DNA of 64,000 nucleotides from NCBI RefSeq assembly GCF_003614435.1, contig NZ_CP025546.1:806001-870000 (forward strand), given 5' to 3'. Positions 20,136 to 29,329 of this stretch are shown here, piece by piece. How positions within the stretch are numbered: the stretch's first letter is position 1; the number at the start of each line of letters is the position of its first letter. Both the position numbers and the translations under genes were made by a program. Origin of the DNA: Mycobacterium paragordonae (lineage in GTDB: Bacteria; Actinomycetota; Actinomycetes; Mycobacteriales; Mycobacteriaceae). Under the pieces are notes generated by a model, which made no database searches, was not told where the DNA came from, and saw only the letters and a program-made list of their open reading frames with translations.

Positions 20136-21302
20136 ATGCGTGACGTGCTTGCCGATCTGATGTCGATCTGGCGCGCGGGAGAAACGGCCGGCTTGGCGAC
20201 CGTGGTGCGCACCATGCGTTCGGCCCCGAGACAGCCGGGTGCCGCGATGGTGGTGGCACCGGACGGGTCGGTCAGCGGATCGGTGTCGGGAGGGTGTGTC
20301 GAGGGGGCGGTATATGAACTGGCCGGCGAGGTCGCCGCCACCGGAGCACCGCGGCTGGAGCGCTACGGGATCAGCGACGACGACGCGTTCGCGGTCGGCC
20401 TCACCTGCGGTGGCATCATCGACATCTTCGTCGAGGCCGTGTCGCAGTCAACGTTTCCCGAACTCGGCGCGGTGGCCCACGACATCGACGCGCACCGCTC
20501 GGTGGCCGTCGCGACGGTCATTGCCCATGCCGACGCACGATGGGTGGGCCGACGAATCGTGATCGCACCCGACGGCACCGCGGGCTCGCTGGGCTCGGCG
20601 CGTGCCGACGCCGCCGTCACCGACGACGCCCGCGGCCTGCTCGCGCTGGGCCGCACCGGGATCCTGGAGTACGGCCCGGACGGCCAGCGCCGCGGCGAGG
20701 GCATGCAGGTCTTCGTCTCCTGCTTCGCGCCGCGCCCGCGGATGCTGGTCTTCGGCGCAATCGACTTCGCCGCGGCCGTGGCCCGGCAGGGCACGTTCCT
20801 CGGCTACCGCGTCACCGTGTGCGATGCGCGCCGGGTCTTCGCCACCCCGGCCCGCTTTCCGACCGCCGACGAGGTCGTCGTCGACTGGCCGCACCGATAC
20901 CTGGCCGCGCAGGCGCAGGCCGGTGCGCTGGACCGGCGCACGGTGATCTGCGTCCTGACCCACGATCCGAAGTTCGACGTGCCGGTCCTCGAGATCGCGC
21001 TTCGCCTGGACGTCGGGTACGTGGGGGCGATGGGGTCGCGCCGGACACACGACGACCGGATGGAACGCTTGCGGGCGGTGGGGCTGACCGACGCCGAACT
21101 CGCACGGTTGTCCAGTCCGATCGGGCTTGACCTGGGCGCCCGCACCCCGGAGGAGACCGCGGTCTCGATCGCCGCCGACATCATCGCGCGCCGGTGGGGC
21201 GGGGGTGGGCGGCCGCTGGCCGAGGTCGCCGGCCGAATTCATCACGACACCGCGGACCCGCAGGTCGAGGGCGAGTTAACGGATCACTTAACTCGACATT
21301 GA
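20136..21302 (+). CDS. XdhC/CoxF-like maturation protein (Rv0376c-like)
   Basis: XdhC-family protein of 388 residues, which inserts or sulphurates molybdenum cofactor for xanthine/CO-dehydrogenase-type enzymes. It has the N-terminal XdhC/CoxI region (PGAAMVVAPDGSVSGSVSGGCVEGAVYE) and a C-terminal Rossmann domain (RPRMLVFGAIDFAAAVARQGTFLGYRVTVCDARRVF, then YVGAMGSRRTHDDR). As the first gene of the CO dehydrogenase cluster it is divergent from the LysR gene. A second XdhC relative lies at 25123-25992. Confidence 0.9.
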   Translation: MRDVLADLMSIWRAGETAGLATVVRTMRSAPRQPGAAMVVAPDGSVSGSVSGGCVEGAVYELAGEVAATGAPRLERYGISDDDAFAVGLTCGGIIDIFVEAVSQSTFPELGAVAHDIDAHRSVAVATVIAHADARWVGRRIVIAPDGTAGSLGSARADAAVTDDARGLLALGRTGILEYGPDGQRRGEGMQVFVSCFAPRPRMLVFGAIDFAAAVARQGTFLGYRVTVCDARRVFATPARFPTADEVVVDWPHRYLAAQAQAGALDRRTVICVLTHDPKFDVPVLEIALRLDVGYVGAMGSRRTHDDRMERLRAVGLTDAELARLSSPIGLDLGARTPEETAVSIAADIIARRWGGGGRPLAEVAGRIHHDTADPQVEGELTDHLTRH

Positions 21303-21333
21303 CGCCCCTGGGCAGCGGGCAGACACTTTCGGC

Positions 21334-22224
21334 ATGCAAGTACCAGGGCCCTTCGAATACGAGCGTGCGACGAGCGTCGATCACGCCATCGGACTATTGG
21401 ACCGGTTGGGGGAGGAGGCGCGCGTGGTGGCCGGCGGACACAGCCTGCTGCCGATGATGAAACTGCGGATCGCCAACCCCGAATACCTCATCGACATCAA
21501 CGACCTGGCGCCCGAGTTGGGCTATGTGATCACCGACCCGACGCTGGTCCGGATCGGCGCGATGACCCGCCACCGGGAGATCCTGGAATCCGACACCCTG
21601 GCCGCGGTGTGCCCAATCTTCCGCGACGCCGAACGCGTGATCGCCGACCCGGTGGTACGCAACCGCGGCACTCTCGGTGGCTCGCTGTGCCAGGCGGACC
21701 CGGCCGAAGATCTGTCCACCGTCTGCGAAGTGCTGGACGCGGTGTGCCTGGTCCGTGGCCCCTCGGGGGAACGTCAGATCGCGATCGACGATTTCCTGCT
21801 CGGGCCCTACGAGACCGCGGTGGCCCCCAACGAGATCCTGATCGAGACGCGTATCCCGTTGCGGCACAATACCTCCAGCGCATATGCCAAGGTGGAGCGG
21901 CGGGTCGGGGACTGGGCCGTCACCGCTGCCGGGTCGGCCGTCACCTTGGACGGAGGCACCATCGCCGCCGTCCGGGTCGGGCTGACCGCGGTGAACCCGG
22001 ACCGGGACGCGCTCGCGGAACTGTCGGCGGCGCTGGTGGGCCGGCCGGCCACCGAAGAGACGTTCGCCGAGGCCGGCCGGCTGGCCGGGCAGGCCTGCGA
22101 ACCGGTAACCGATGTCCGCGGTACCGCCGACTACAAACGGCATCTCGCCGGCGAATTGACCATCCGGACCCTGCGCAGCGCGGTGCAGCGGGTGCGCAAT
22201 CAGCCCGAACCAGAGGGGAACTGA
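21334..22224 (+). CDS. coxM: CO dehydrogenase medium (FAD) subunit CoxM
   Basis: FAD-binding subunit of aerobic CO dehydrogenase; it passes electrons from the iron-sulphur subunit to the respiratory chain. The 296 residues contain both FAD motifs of the family, AGGHSLLPMMKLR near the N-terminus and TLGGSLCQADPAEDL in the middle, and a CO-dehydrogenase flavoprotein C-terminal domain. It starts 31 bases after the XdhC-like gene and is followed after two bases by coxS (M-S-L order, usual for form I). Confidence 0.93.
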   Translation: MQVPGPFEYERATSVDHAIGLLDRLGEEARVVAGGHSLLPMMKLRIANPEYLIDINDLAPELGYVITDPTLVRIGAMTRHREILESDTLAAVCPIFRDAERVIADPVVRNRGTLGGSLCQADPAEDLSTVCEVLDAVCLVRGPSGERQIAIDDFLLGPYETAVAPNEILIETRIPLRHNTSSAYAKVERRVGDWAVTAAGSAVTLDGGTIAAVRVGLTAVNPDRDALAELSAALVGRPATEETFAEAGRLAGQACEPVTDVRGTADYKRHLAGELTIRTLRSAVQRVRNQPEPEGN

Positions 22225-22226
22225 CG

Positions 22227-22709
22227 ATGCAGGTGAACATGACCGTCAATGGCGAACCGGTCAGCGCCGACGTGGAACCCCGGATGCTGCTGGTGCATTT
22301 CCTGCGGGATCAGTTGCGCCTGACCGGAACCCACTGGGGATGCGACACCAGCAACTGCGGAACCTGCGTGGTCGACGTCGACGGCGTGCCGGTCAAGTCG
22401 TGCACCATGCTGGCTGTCATGGCCTCCGGCCACAGCGTGCGCACCGTGGAGGGGCTGGCAGGACCGGACGGCGCTCTGGACCCGGTGCAGGAAGGGTTCA
22501 TGCGTTGTCACGGACTCCAATGTGGTTTCTGCACACCGGGCATGATGATCACCGCGCGCGCCCTGCTGGACCGCAACCCCGATCCCGACGAGGAGACCAT
22601 TCGGGAAGCCATCTCCGGGCAGATCTGCCGCTGTACCGGTTACACCACGATCGTGCGGTCCATTCAATGGGCCGCACAGAACTCCACGACTGAGGCGACG
22701 ACATCATGA
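22227..22709 (+). CDS. coxS: CO dehydrogenase small [2Fe-2S] subunit CoxS
   Basis: Electron-transfer subunit with two [2Fe-2S] clusters. The plant-type ferredoxin cluster is bound by Cys39, 44, 47 and 59 (CDTSNCGTC...C) and the proximal cluster by Cys99, 102, 134 and 136 (QCGFC, ICRCTGY). The 160-residue length is typical. I chose the ATG at 22227, preceded by AGAGGGG, instead of far upstream in-frame codons inside coxM. Its stop overlaps the coxL start as ATGA. Confidence 0.95.
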   Translation: MQVNMTVNGEPVSADVEPRMLLVHFLRDQLRLTGTHWGCDTSNCGTCVVDVDGVPVKSCTMLAVMASGHSVRTVEGLAGPDGALDPVQEGFMRCHGLQCGFCTPGMMITARALLDRNPDPDEETIREAISGQICRCTGYTTIVRSIQWAAQNSTTEATTS

Positions 22710-25105
22710 CCACTCTCGAGTCACGGCCACCCTCGCCCGAAGACACCGCCGACAACGACCAGAAGCCCTGCGGCTACGGCCGGATGCTGCGCAAGGAAGA
22801 CCCTCGGTTCATCCGGGGCCGGGGCCGCTATGTGGACGACATCGCGCTGCCCGGCATGCTGCACCTGGCGATCCTGCGGTCGCCGTTTGCGCACGCGAAC
22901 ATTGTCAGTGTCGATGTGACTGCGGCGCAGGCGCATCCGAAGGTCAAGGCGGTGATCACCGGCGCCGACCTGGCGGCCAAGGGCCTGGCCTGGATGCCGA
23001 CACTGTCCAACGACGTGCAGGCGGTGCTGGCCACCGACCGGGTGCGCTTCCAGGGCCAGGAGGTGGCGTTCGTCGTCGCCGAGGACCGGTATTCGGCGCG
23101 CGATGCGCTGGAACTGATCGACGTCGAGTACGACCCCGTGGACCCCGTCGTCGACGTCCGAAAGGCGCTCGATCCGTCGGCTCCGGTGATCCGCACCGAC
23201 CTCGAGGTCAAGACCGACAACCACTGCTTCGACTGGGAGACCGGTGATGCTGCCGCCACCGAAGCCGCGTTCGCCAAGGCCGACGTGGTGGTCAAACAGG
23301 AGATCGTCTACCCGCGGGTGCACCCGGCGCCGATGGAAACCTGTGGCGCCGTAGCGGATCTGGATCCGGTGACCGGGAAGCTGACGCTGTGGACCACCAG
23401 CCAGGCGCCGCATGCGCACCGCACGCTGTATGCGTTGGTGGCGGGTCTGCCCGAACACAAGATCCAGGTGATCTCACCCGACATCGGTGGTGGGTTCGGC
23501 AACAAGGTGCCGATCTACCCGGGGTATGTGTGCGCGATCGTCGCCTCGCTGGTGCTGGGCAAGCCGGTGAAGTGGATGGAGGACCGTAGCGAGAACCTGA
23601 CCTCGACCGGGTTCGCGCGCGACTACATCATGGTCGGCGAGATCGCGGCCACCAACGACGGCAAGATCCTGGCCATCCGCACCAATGTGCTGGCCGATCA
23701 CGGCGCGTTCAACGGCACGGCGGCGCCGGTCAAATATCCGGCCGGCTTCTTCGGCGTCTTCACCGGCAGCTACGACCTCGAAGCCGCCTACTGCCACATG
23801 ACCGCTGTGTACACCAACAAGGCGCCCGGCGGAGTGGCCTACGCCTGTTCGTTCCGCATCACCGAGGCGGTGTATCTGGTGGAGCGACTGGTGGATTGCC
23901 TGGCCTTCGACCTGAAGATGGATCCCGCGCAGCTGCGCCTGCGAAACCTCCTGCGGCCGAACCAGTTCCCGTACACCAGTAAGACCGGCTGGGTCTACGA
24001 CTCCGGTGACTACGAGACCACCATGCGCAAGGCCATGGACATGATCGGCTACGACGCGCTCCGAGCGGAGCAGGCCGAGAAGCGGCAGCGCGGCGAGTTG
24101 ATGGGCATCGGCATGTCCTTCTTCACCGAGGCGGTAGGGGCCGGGCCGCGCAAGGACATGGACATCCTCGGTCTGGGCATGGCCGACGGGTGTGAGTTGC
24201 GGGTGCACCCGACGGGCAAAGCGGTGGTGCGCCTTTCGGTGCAGACCCAGGGCCAGGGGCACGAGACGACGTTCGCCCAGATCGTGGCCGAGGAGTTGGG
24301 CATCCCGCCCGAGGACATCGACGTGGTGCACGGCGACACCGATCAGACGCCGTTCGGGTTGGGCACCTACGGCAGCCGGTCCACGCCCGTGTCGGGTGCG
24401 GCGGCGGCCCTGGTGGCGCGCAAGGTGCGGGACAAGGCGAAAATCATCGCCTCCGGCATGCTGGAAGTGTCGGTGGCCGACCTGGAATGGGAGAAGGGCA
24501 CATTCCACGTCAAGGGTGATCCGGCCGCGGCGGTGACCATCCAGGACATCGCGATGCGCGCGCACGGCGCCGGTGATCTGCCCGAGGGCCTCGAGGGCGG
24601 TCTGGACGCGCAGATCTGCTACAACCCGTCGAACCTGACGTATCCCTACGGCGCGTATTTCTGTGTGGTGGACGTGGATCCGGGCACCGCGGTGGTGAAG
24701 GTGCGGCGCTTCCTGGCCGTCGACGATTGCGGCACCCGCATCAACCCGATGATCATCGAGGGGCAGGTGCACGGCGGCATCGTGGACGGCATCGGGATGG
24801 CGCTGATGGAGATGATCGCGTTCGACGAGGACGGCAACTGCCTGGGCGGTTCGTTGATGGACTACCTGATCCCCACCGCGCAGGAGGTGCCGCACCTGGA
24901 GACGGGCTTCACGGTGACCCCGTCGCCGCACCACCCGATCGGTGCCAAGGGCATCGGTGAATCGGCGACCGTGGGCTCGCCGCCGGCGGTCGTCAACGCG
25001 GTGGTGGATGCGTTGGCTCCGTACGGGGTTCGCCATGCCGATATGCCGCTGACGCCGTCGCGGGTGTGGGAGGCCATGCAGGGTCGGGCCAGGCCCCCAA
25101 TCTGA
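22706..25105 (+). CDS. coxL: Form I CO dehydrogenase large (Mo-Cu) subunit CoxL
   Basis: Catalytic subunit that oxidises CO to CO2 at a Mo-S-Cu centre. The 799 residues carry AYACSFR at 378-384, matching the form I signature AYxCSFR, with Cys381 as the copper ligand; form II proteins have AYRGAGR instead. Also visible are GGGFGNK, QGQGHETTFAQIVAEELG and the C-terminal GAKGIGESATVG, all molybdopterin-cytosine-dinucleotide contacts in the family. This supports true CO oxidation, probably for energy during starvation as known in M. smegmatis. It overlaps coxS by 4 bases. Confidence 0.96.
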   Translation: MTTLESRPPSPEDTADNDQKPCGYGRMLRKEDPRFIRGRGRYVDDIALPGMLHLAILRSPFAHANIVSVDVTAAQAHPKVKAVITGADLAAKGLAWMPTLSNDVQAVLATDRVRFQGQEVAFVVAEDRYSARDALELIDVEYDPVDPVVDVRKALDPSAPVIRTDLEVKTDNHCFDWETGDAAATEAAFAKADVVVKQEIVYPRVHPAPMETCGAVADLDPVTGKLTLWTTSQAPHAHRTLYALVAGLPEHKIQVISPDIGGGFGNKVPIYPGYVCAIVASLVLGKPVKWMEDRSENLTSTGFARDYIMVGEIAATNDGKILAIRTNVLADHGAFNGTAAPVKYPAGFFGVFTGSYDLEAAYCHMTAVYTNKAPGGVAYACSFRITEAVYLVERLVDCLAFDLKMDPAQLRLRNLLRPNQFPYTSKTGWVYDSGDYETTMRKAMDMIGYDALRAEQAEKRQRGELMGIGMSFFTEAVGAGPRKDMDILGLGMADGCELRVHPTGKAVVRLSVQTQGQGHETTFAQIVAEELGIPPEDIDVVHGDTDQTPFGLGTYGSRSTPVSGAAAALVARKVRDKAKIIASGMLEVSVADLEWEKGTFHVKGDPAAAVTIQDIAMRAHGAGDLPEGLEGGLDAQICYNPSNLTYPYGAYFCVVDVDPGTAVVKVRRFLAVDDCGTRINPMIIEGQVHGGIVDGIGMALMEMIAFDEDGNCLGGSLMDYLIPTAQEVPHLETGFTVTPSPHHPIGAKGIGESATVGSPPAVVNAVVDALAPYGVRHADMPLTPSRVWEAMQGRARPPI

Positions 25106-25122
25106 GCGGCGCCATACCAGCG

Positions 25123-25992
25123 ATGACAATCAGCGAACGAGCTCAGCAATTGCGGGACGCACGAACACCATTCGTGCATGCAACGGTGGTGCGCGCCGAG
25201 CAGCCCACCTCCGCACGTGCGGGGGACGAGGCAATCCTGTTGGCGGACGGCACCATCGAGGGTTTCGTCGGCGGTCAGTGCGCGCAGAACTCGGTCCGCA
25301 AGGCCGCGCTCGGTGTGCTGCAGGCCGGCGAGAGTGTGCTGCTGCGGGTGCTGCCCGACGGTGACCTGCACTTCCCGGAGGCGCCGGGCGCGTGCGTGGT
25401 GGTCAACCCGTGCCTGTCCGGCGGATCGCTGGAAATCTTCCTGACGCCGCAACTGCCGGCGCCGCTGATCCGGATTTACGGCGAGACGCCCATCGCCGAC
25501 GCGCTGGTCCAGCTGTGCGGCGTGCTCGGTTACGACGCGCGCCGCGACACCGACCTGGCCGACACCAGTGCAGTGGTGATCGCCAGCCACGGCGGTCCGG
25601 AGGCCGAAACCATCCGCGCCGCACTCGATCACGGCGTCGGCTACATCGGGCTGGTGGCCAGCAAGGTGCGCGGCGCCTCGATCCTGAGCGGGCTTGAGTT
25701 GACGGACGAAGAGCGGACCCGAATCCACACCCCGGTCGGTGTGCCGATCGGTGCCAAGACTCCGCCGGAGATCGCCGTGGCCATCGCCGCGGAACTCATC
25801 GCGGCGCTGCGTGATGGCAGCCTGACCCGGGCCGTGCCATCCGAAGCCGCCCCGATTTCGGCCGTCGACCCGGTGTGCGGCATGACCGTGAGTATCGGAC
25901 CGGACACCGAACACCTGCAACTCGCCGGCGCCGACTACTGGTTCTGCTGCTCCGGGTGTCGCACCGCGTTCACCGAGCGGCAGGGCCTATGA
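25123..25992 (+). CDS. XdhC-like protein with C-terminal YHS domain (Rv0372c-like)
   Basis: A 289-residue second XdhC relative in the cluster. The N-terminal part has GDEAILLADGTIEGFVGGQCAQNSVRKAAL, followed by a Rossmann part (IRIYGETPIADALVQLCGVLGYDAR, YIGLVASKVRGASIL). The last ~40 residues form a YHS-like metal-binding domain (DPVCGM...YWFCCSGC). A metal-binding tail suggests copper or another metal may be handled alongside molybdenum cofactor, but that is inference. The stop overlaps the start of the MobA-like gene (ATGA). Confidence 0.87.
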   Translation: MTISERAQQLRDARTPFVHATVVRAEQPTSARAGDEAILLADGTIEGFVGGQCAQNSVRKAALGVLQAGESVLLRVLPDGDLHFPEAPGACVVVNPCLSGGSLEIFLTPQLPAPLIRIYGETPIADALVQLCGVLGYDARRDTDLADTSAVVIASHGGPEAETIRAALDHGVGYIGLVASKVRGASILSGLELTDEERTRIHTPVGVPIGAKTPPEIAVAIAAELIAALRDGSLTRAVPSEAAPISAVDPVCGMTVSIGPDTEHLQLAGADYWFCCSGCRTAFTERQGL

Positions 25993-26573
25993 CGGCGCCC
26001 TACGTCACCGGTGTGGTGCTGGCCGCGGGCGCATCCCGCCGGCTGGGCAGGCCGAAACAGGTTCTGCCCTATCGCGATACGACGGTGCTCGGGGCGACAC
26101 TGGACGTCGCCCGGGCCGCCGGTTTCGATCAGTTGATCGTCACCCTGGGTGGTGCCGCGCAACTGGTGCGCGACCAGGTCTCGCTGGACGGGATCGACGT
26201 CGTCACCGTCGCCGACTTCGGCACGGGGTGTTCGGCGTCGCTGCGGGTGGCGTTGGACGTGGTGGACTCCCGATCGAAGGGCGTCGTGCTGATGCTCGGC
26301 GATCAACCGGGGATCGACCCGGCGGACGTGCGGCGCATCAGCACCGGTGCCGCCGACATCAGGGTCTGCCGCTACACTGACGGCGTCGGGCATCCATTCT
26401 GGTTCAGCCGCAACATGTTCGGTGAGCTCTCGCGCCTGCACGGCGACAAGGGCGTCTGGAAGCTCATCGAGTCGGGCCGCTACGAGGTGGGCGAACTGCG
26501 GCTCGACCGTCCGGTCCCGCTCGACGTGGACACCTGGGAGGACTACCAACGACTCCTGGCGACCGCGCCATGA
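25989..26573 (+). CDS. MobA-like molybdenum cofactor nucleotidyltransferase (Rv0371c-like)
   Basis: MobA/MocA-type NTP transferase, 194 residues, with the signature VVLAAGASRRLGRPKQVLPY and the metal-binding VLMLGDQPGI. It probably makes the cytosine dinucleotide form of molybdopterin that CoxL uses. It is embedded in the cox cluster and coupled at both ends by ATGA overlaps. Confidence 0.9.
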   Translation: MTAPYVTGVVLAAGASRRLGRPKQVLPYRDTTVLGATLDVARAAGFDQLIVTLGGAAQLVRDQVSLDGIDVVTVADFGTGCSASLRVALDVVDSRSKGVVLMLGDQPGIDPADVRRISTGAADIRVCRYTDGVGHPFWFSRNMFGELSRLHGDKGVWKLIESGRYEVGELRLDRPVPLDVDTWEDYQRLLATAP

Positions 26574-27439
26574 CATTCAGCAGCCCCGGCGAGGTGGCCC
26601 GCCTGTTCGACGACAAGGACTACCTGCTGGACACCGGCACCGCGTCGGCGATCTATCTCGCCGTGCAGCTCGGCCGGCCACTGCTACTGGAAGGCGAACC
26701 CGGCGTCGGCAAGACGACCGCTGCGAAAACCCTTGCCAGGGTGTTGAATACGCAGCTGATCCGGCTGCAGTGCTACGAGGGCCTGACCGCCGGCGAGGCC
26801 CTCTACGACTGGAACTACCAGCGCCAGCTGCTGTCCATCCGGCTGGCCGAGGCCACCGGTGCCGGGGTGACGGAGAGTGAGCTCTATACCGAGAATTACT
26901 TGGTCGACCGGCCGATCCTGCAGGCTGTGCGGCACGGGGGACCGGTTGCGCCGGTACTGCTGATCGACGAAATCGATCGCGCCGACGACGAATTCGAGGC
27001 GCTGCTGCTGGAGTTTCTGGGTGAGGCCGCGGTCACCGTCCCGGAACTGGGCACGTTCGTCGCGGTGCGGCCGCCGATCGTCGTGCTCACCTCCAACCGC
27101 AGCCGCGACCTGCACGACGCACTGCGACGGCGGTGCCTGTACCACTGGATCGACTACCCCGAACCGGCCCGGGCCGCCGCGATCGTGCGCCGTGCCGTGC
27201 CCGGCGCCACCGCGCCGCTGATCGAACATGCCACCCAATTCGTAGGCCTCGCAAGTGGACTCGATCTCGACAAACCGCCGGGGGTGGCCGAGACCATCGA
27301 CTGGGTCGCCGCCCTGGTGACCCTGGGAGTCGCCGATCTGGTCGACGAGTCCGCGATGATCAGCCTGGGTGCGCTGGCCAAGACACCCGACGACCGCACT
27401 GCGATCCGCGATGCGTTGGTGGAATACAGCCGAACATGA
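26570..27439 (+). CDS. MoxR-type AAA+ ATPase, CoxD-like
   Basis: AAA+ ATPase of 289 residues with Walker A GEPGVGKT (about 41-48), Walker B VLLIDEID and the arginine-finger region DALRRRCLYHWIDYP. CoxD proteins assist assembly of the CuSMoO2 centre of CO dehydrogenase together with a von Willebrand partner, CoxE, which is encoded two genes on. It overlaps the MobA-like gene by 4 bases, and CoxG follows after 13 bases. Confidence 0.92.
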   Translation: MTFSSPGEVARLFDDKDYLLDTGTASAIYLAVQLGRPLLLEGEPGVGKTTAAKTLARVLNTQLIRLQCYEGLTAGEALYDWNYQRQLLSIRLAEATGAGVTESELYTENYLVDRPILQAVRHGGPVAPVLLIDEIDRADDEFEALLLEFLGEAAVTVPELGTFVAVRPPIVVLTSNRSRDLHDALRRRCLYHWIDYPEPARAAAIVRRAVPGATAPLIEHATQFVGLASGLDLDKPPGVAETIDWVAALVTLGVADLVDESAMISLGALAKTPDDRTAIRDALVEYSRT

Positions 27440-27452
27440 GAGGACTCACCCG

Positions 27453-28121
27453 ATGAAGATCGCCAACCAGTTCACCGTCAGCGCGCCCATCGACGAGGCT
27501 TGGGACGTGCTCTGCGATCTGGAGCGGGTGATCCCGCTGATGCCGGGCGCGCAACTGGTCGGTCACGAGGGCGAGGACTATCTGGGCAAGGTCAAAGTCA
27601 AGGTGGGGCCGGTCACCAGCGAATTCACCGGCAAGGTGCACTTCGTCGAGCAGGACCGCGGCCAGCACCGCGCGGTCTTCGACGCCAAGGGCAAAGAGGC
27701 GCGGGGAACAGGAAACGCGGCCGCCACCGTGACCGCCCAACTGCAGGCGGCGGGCGATCGCACCAACGTCACGGTCGACACCGACCTCAAGATCGTCGGC
27801 AAGCTGGCGCAGTTCGGCAGCGGGATGCTGCAACAGGTTTCGGAGAAGCTGCTGGGCCAGTTCGTCGAATCGCTGGAAGCCGAACTGGCCGCGAACGGCG
27901 CGGCGGAGGCTCCGGCGGCGACGGCGGCCACCAACGGTGAAGAGCCCATCCCGGCGTGGCCCGTCAATCCCGTTCCGGGCACCCGTCAGTCCGCCGAGCC
28001 CGAGCCCATCGATCTGCTCGAACTTGCCGGCGGAGATCAACTCAAGAAGTACGGCGCGGTGGCAGCCGCAGTGCTCGCCGTGTTGGCCCTGATCTGGCTG
28101 CTCCGCCGGCGTACCCGCTAG
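27453..28121 (+). CDS. coxG: CoxG, SRPBCC-domain membrane anchor
   Basis: A 222-residue CoxG homologue. An SRPBCC lipid-binding fold covers about 1-150 (MKIANQFTVSAPIDEAWDVL; GQFVESLEAEL), followed by a Pro/Ala/Glu-rich linker and a C-terminal membrane helix (VAAAVLAVLALIWLLRR). CoxG is known to anchor CO dehydrogenase to the membrane and, in recent work on M. smegmatis, to carry menaquinone to it. GAGAGGA lies upstream of the ATG. Its TAG stop shares one base with the coxE start. Confidence 0.91.
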   Translation: MKIANQFTVSAPIDEAWDVLCDLERVIPLMPGAQLVGHEGEDYLGKVKVKVGPVTSEFTGKVHFVEQDRGQHRAVFDAKGKEARGTGNAAATVTAQLQAAGDRTNVTVDTDLKIVGKLAQFGSGMLQQVSEKLLGQFVESLEAELAANGAAEAPAATAATNGEEPIPAWPVNPVPGTRQSAEPEPIDLLELAGGDQLKKYGAVAAAVLAVLALIWLLRRRTR

Positions 28122-29329
28122 TGAGCACCCCGGCCCTGCTGCGCGGCGTCGACCTGGCGGCATTCGCCGCCGCCGTGGTCGCCCGGCTGCGCAGTGCGGG
28201 AGTGTTGGTATCGGCCAGCGGCCACACGACTTTCGTGCAGGCGCTGCAACACCTGGCGCCGCGCGACCGGTCGTCACTGTACTGGGCCGCGCGGCTGAGT
28301 CTGGTCAACCGGATGGACGATCTGGGCGCCTTCGATGCCGTGTTCGCGTCCGTATTCGGCACCGGCGCGCCCGACCGGGGCGACAGTCCGTCGCTGCCGC
28401 TGCCGGGTCCACGCACTCCGGCGGCCGGGGTCGTGCACCGCGGCGGCAGCCGCTCCGGCGCGCCGACCCAGACACTGCCCTGGGCCACCGGAACCGCCGG
28501 CGACTCCGACGGCGACGCCGGAGTCCGGTTGCCCGAGTTCGTGCCCAGCCGGCTAGCCGCCCTGACCGACGAGCCGTTCGACCAATTCGACCCTGAGGAT
28601 CTGCGGATGCTCGGCGACTGGCTGCGGGAATCGTTGCCGCACTGGCCGACAAGACGCAGTCTGCGATCCGAACCCAGCCCTCACGGCCACCGCATCGACT
28701 TACGGGCGACCATCAATGCGTCGCGCACGACCGGTTGGGAGACGATCAATCTCGTCAAGACCCGGCCCCGTCGCCGGCCCAGACGCGTGGTGCTGGTCTG
28801 CGACGTGAGCCGGTCGATGCAGCCCTTCGCGACGGTCTACCTGCATCTGATGCGGGCGGTGATGATGCGACAGACGTCGATCCGGCCCGAGGTCTTCGCG
28901 TTCTCGACGTCGTTGACCCGGCTGACCGCGGTGCTGTCGCACCGTTCCGCCGAGGCGGCACTGGACCGCGCCAACGCGCGGGTGACCGACCGCTACGGCG
29001 GCACGTTCATCGGTCGCAGCCTCACTGCGCTCCTGACGCCCGCACACGGCAACGCCCTGCGCGGCGCCGTGGTGATCATCGCCTCCGACGGCTGGGACAG
29101 CGATCCGCCGGAGGTGCTCGAACACGCGCTGACCCGGCTGCGCCGTCGTGCCTACCGGCTGGTATGGCTCAATCCCCGTGCCGCACAACCGGATTACCAG
29201 CCGCTGACCGGTTCGATGGCCGCGGCGCTGCCGTTCTGCGATGCGTTCCTGCCGGGAAACACGCTGACTGCGCTGCAAGAGGTTCTGGCGATGCTCACCC
29301 GGCCAGTCGCTCGTCCGGCGCGCTGGTGA
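28121..29329 (+). CDS. CoxE-like von Willebrand factor A protein
   Basis: CoxE-type protein of 402 residues with a C-terminal VWA domain. The metal-ion-dependent adhesion site is read from VLVCDVSRSMQPF (DxSxS), with TFIGRSL and ASDGWD downstream. It partners the MoxR ATPase in maturing the Mo-Cu centre. I chose the GTG at 28121, which shares a base with the CoxG stop; reading frames starting earlier overlap CoxG. The 3' end overlaps the convergent permease gene by 35 bases. Confidence 0.9.
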   Translation: MSTPALLRGVDLAAFAAAVVARLRSAGVLVSASGHTTFVQALQHLAPRDRSSLYWAARLSLVNRMDDLGAFDAVFASVFGTGAPDRGDSPSLPLPGPRTPAAGVVHRGGSRSGAPTQTLPWATGTAGDSDGDAGVRLPEFVPSRLAALTDEPFDQFDPEDLRMLGDWLRESLPHWPTRRSLRSEPSPHGHRIDLRATINASRTTGWETINLVKTRPRRRPRRVVLVCDVSRSMQPFATVYLHLMRAVMMRQTSIRPEVFAFSTSLTRLTAVLSHRSAEAALDRANARVTDRYGGTFIGRSLTALLTPAHGNALRGAVVIIASDGWDSDPPEVLEHALTRLRRRAYRLVWLNPRAAQPDYQPLTGSMAAALPFCDAFLPGNTLTALQEVLAMLTRPVARPARW

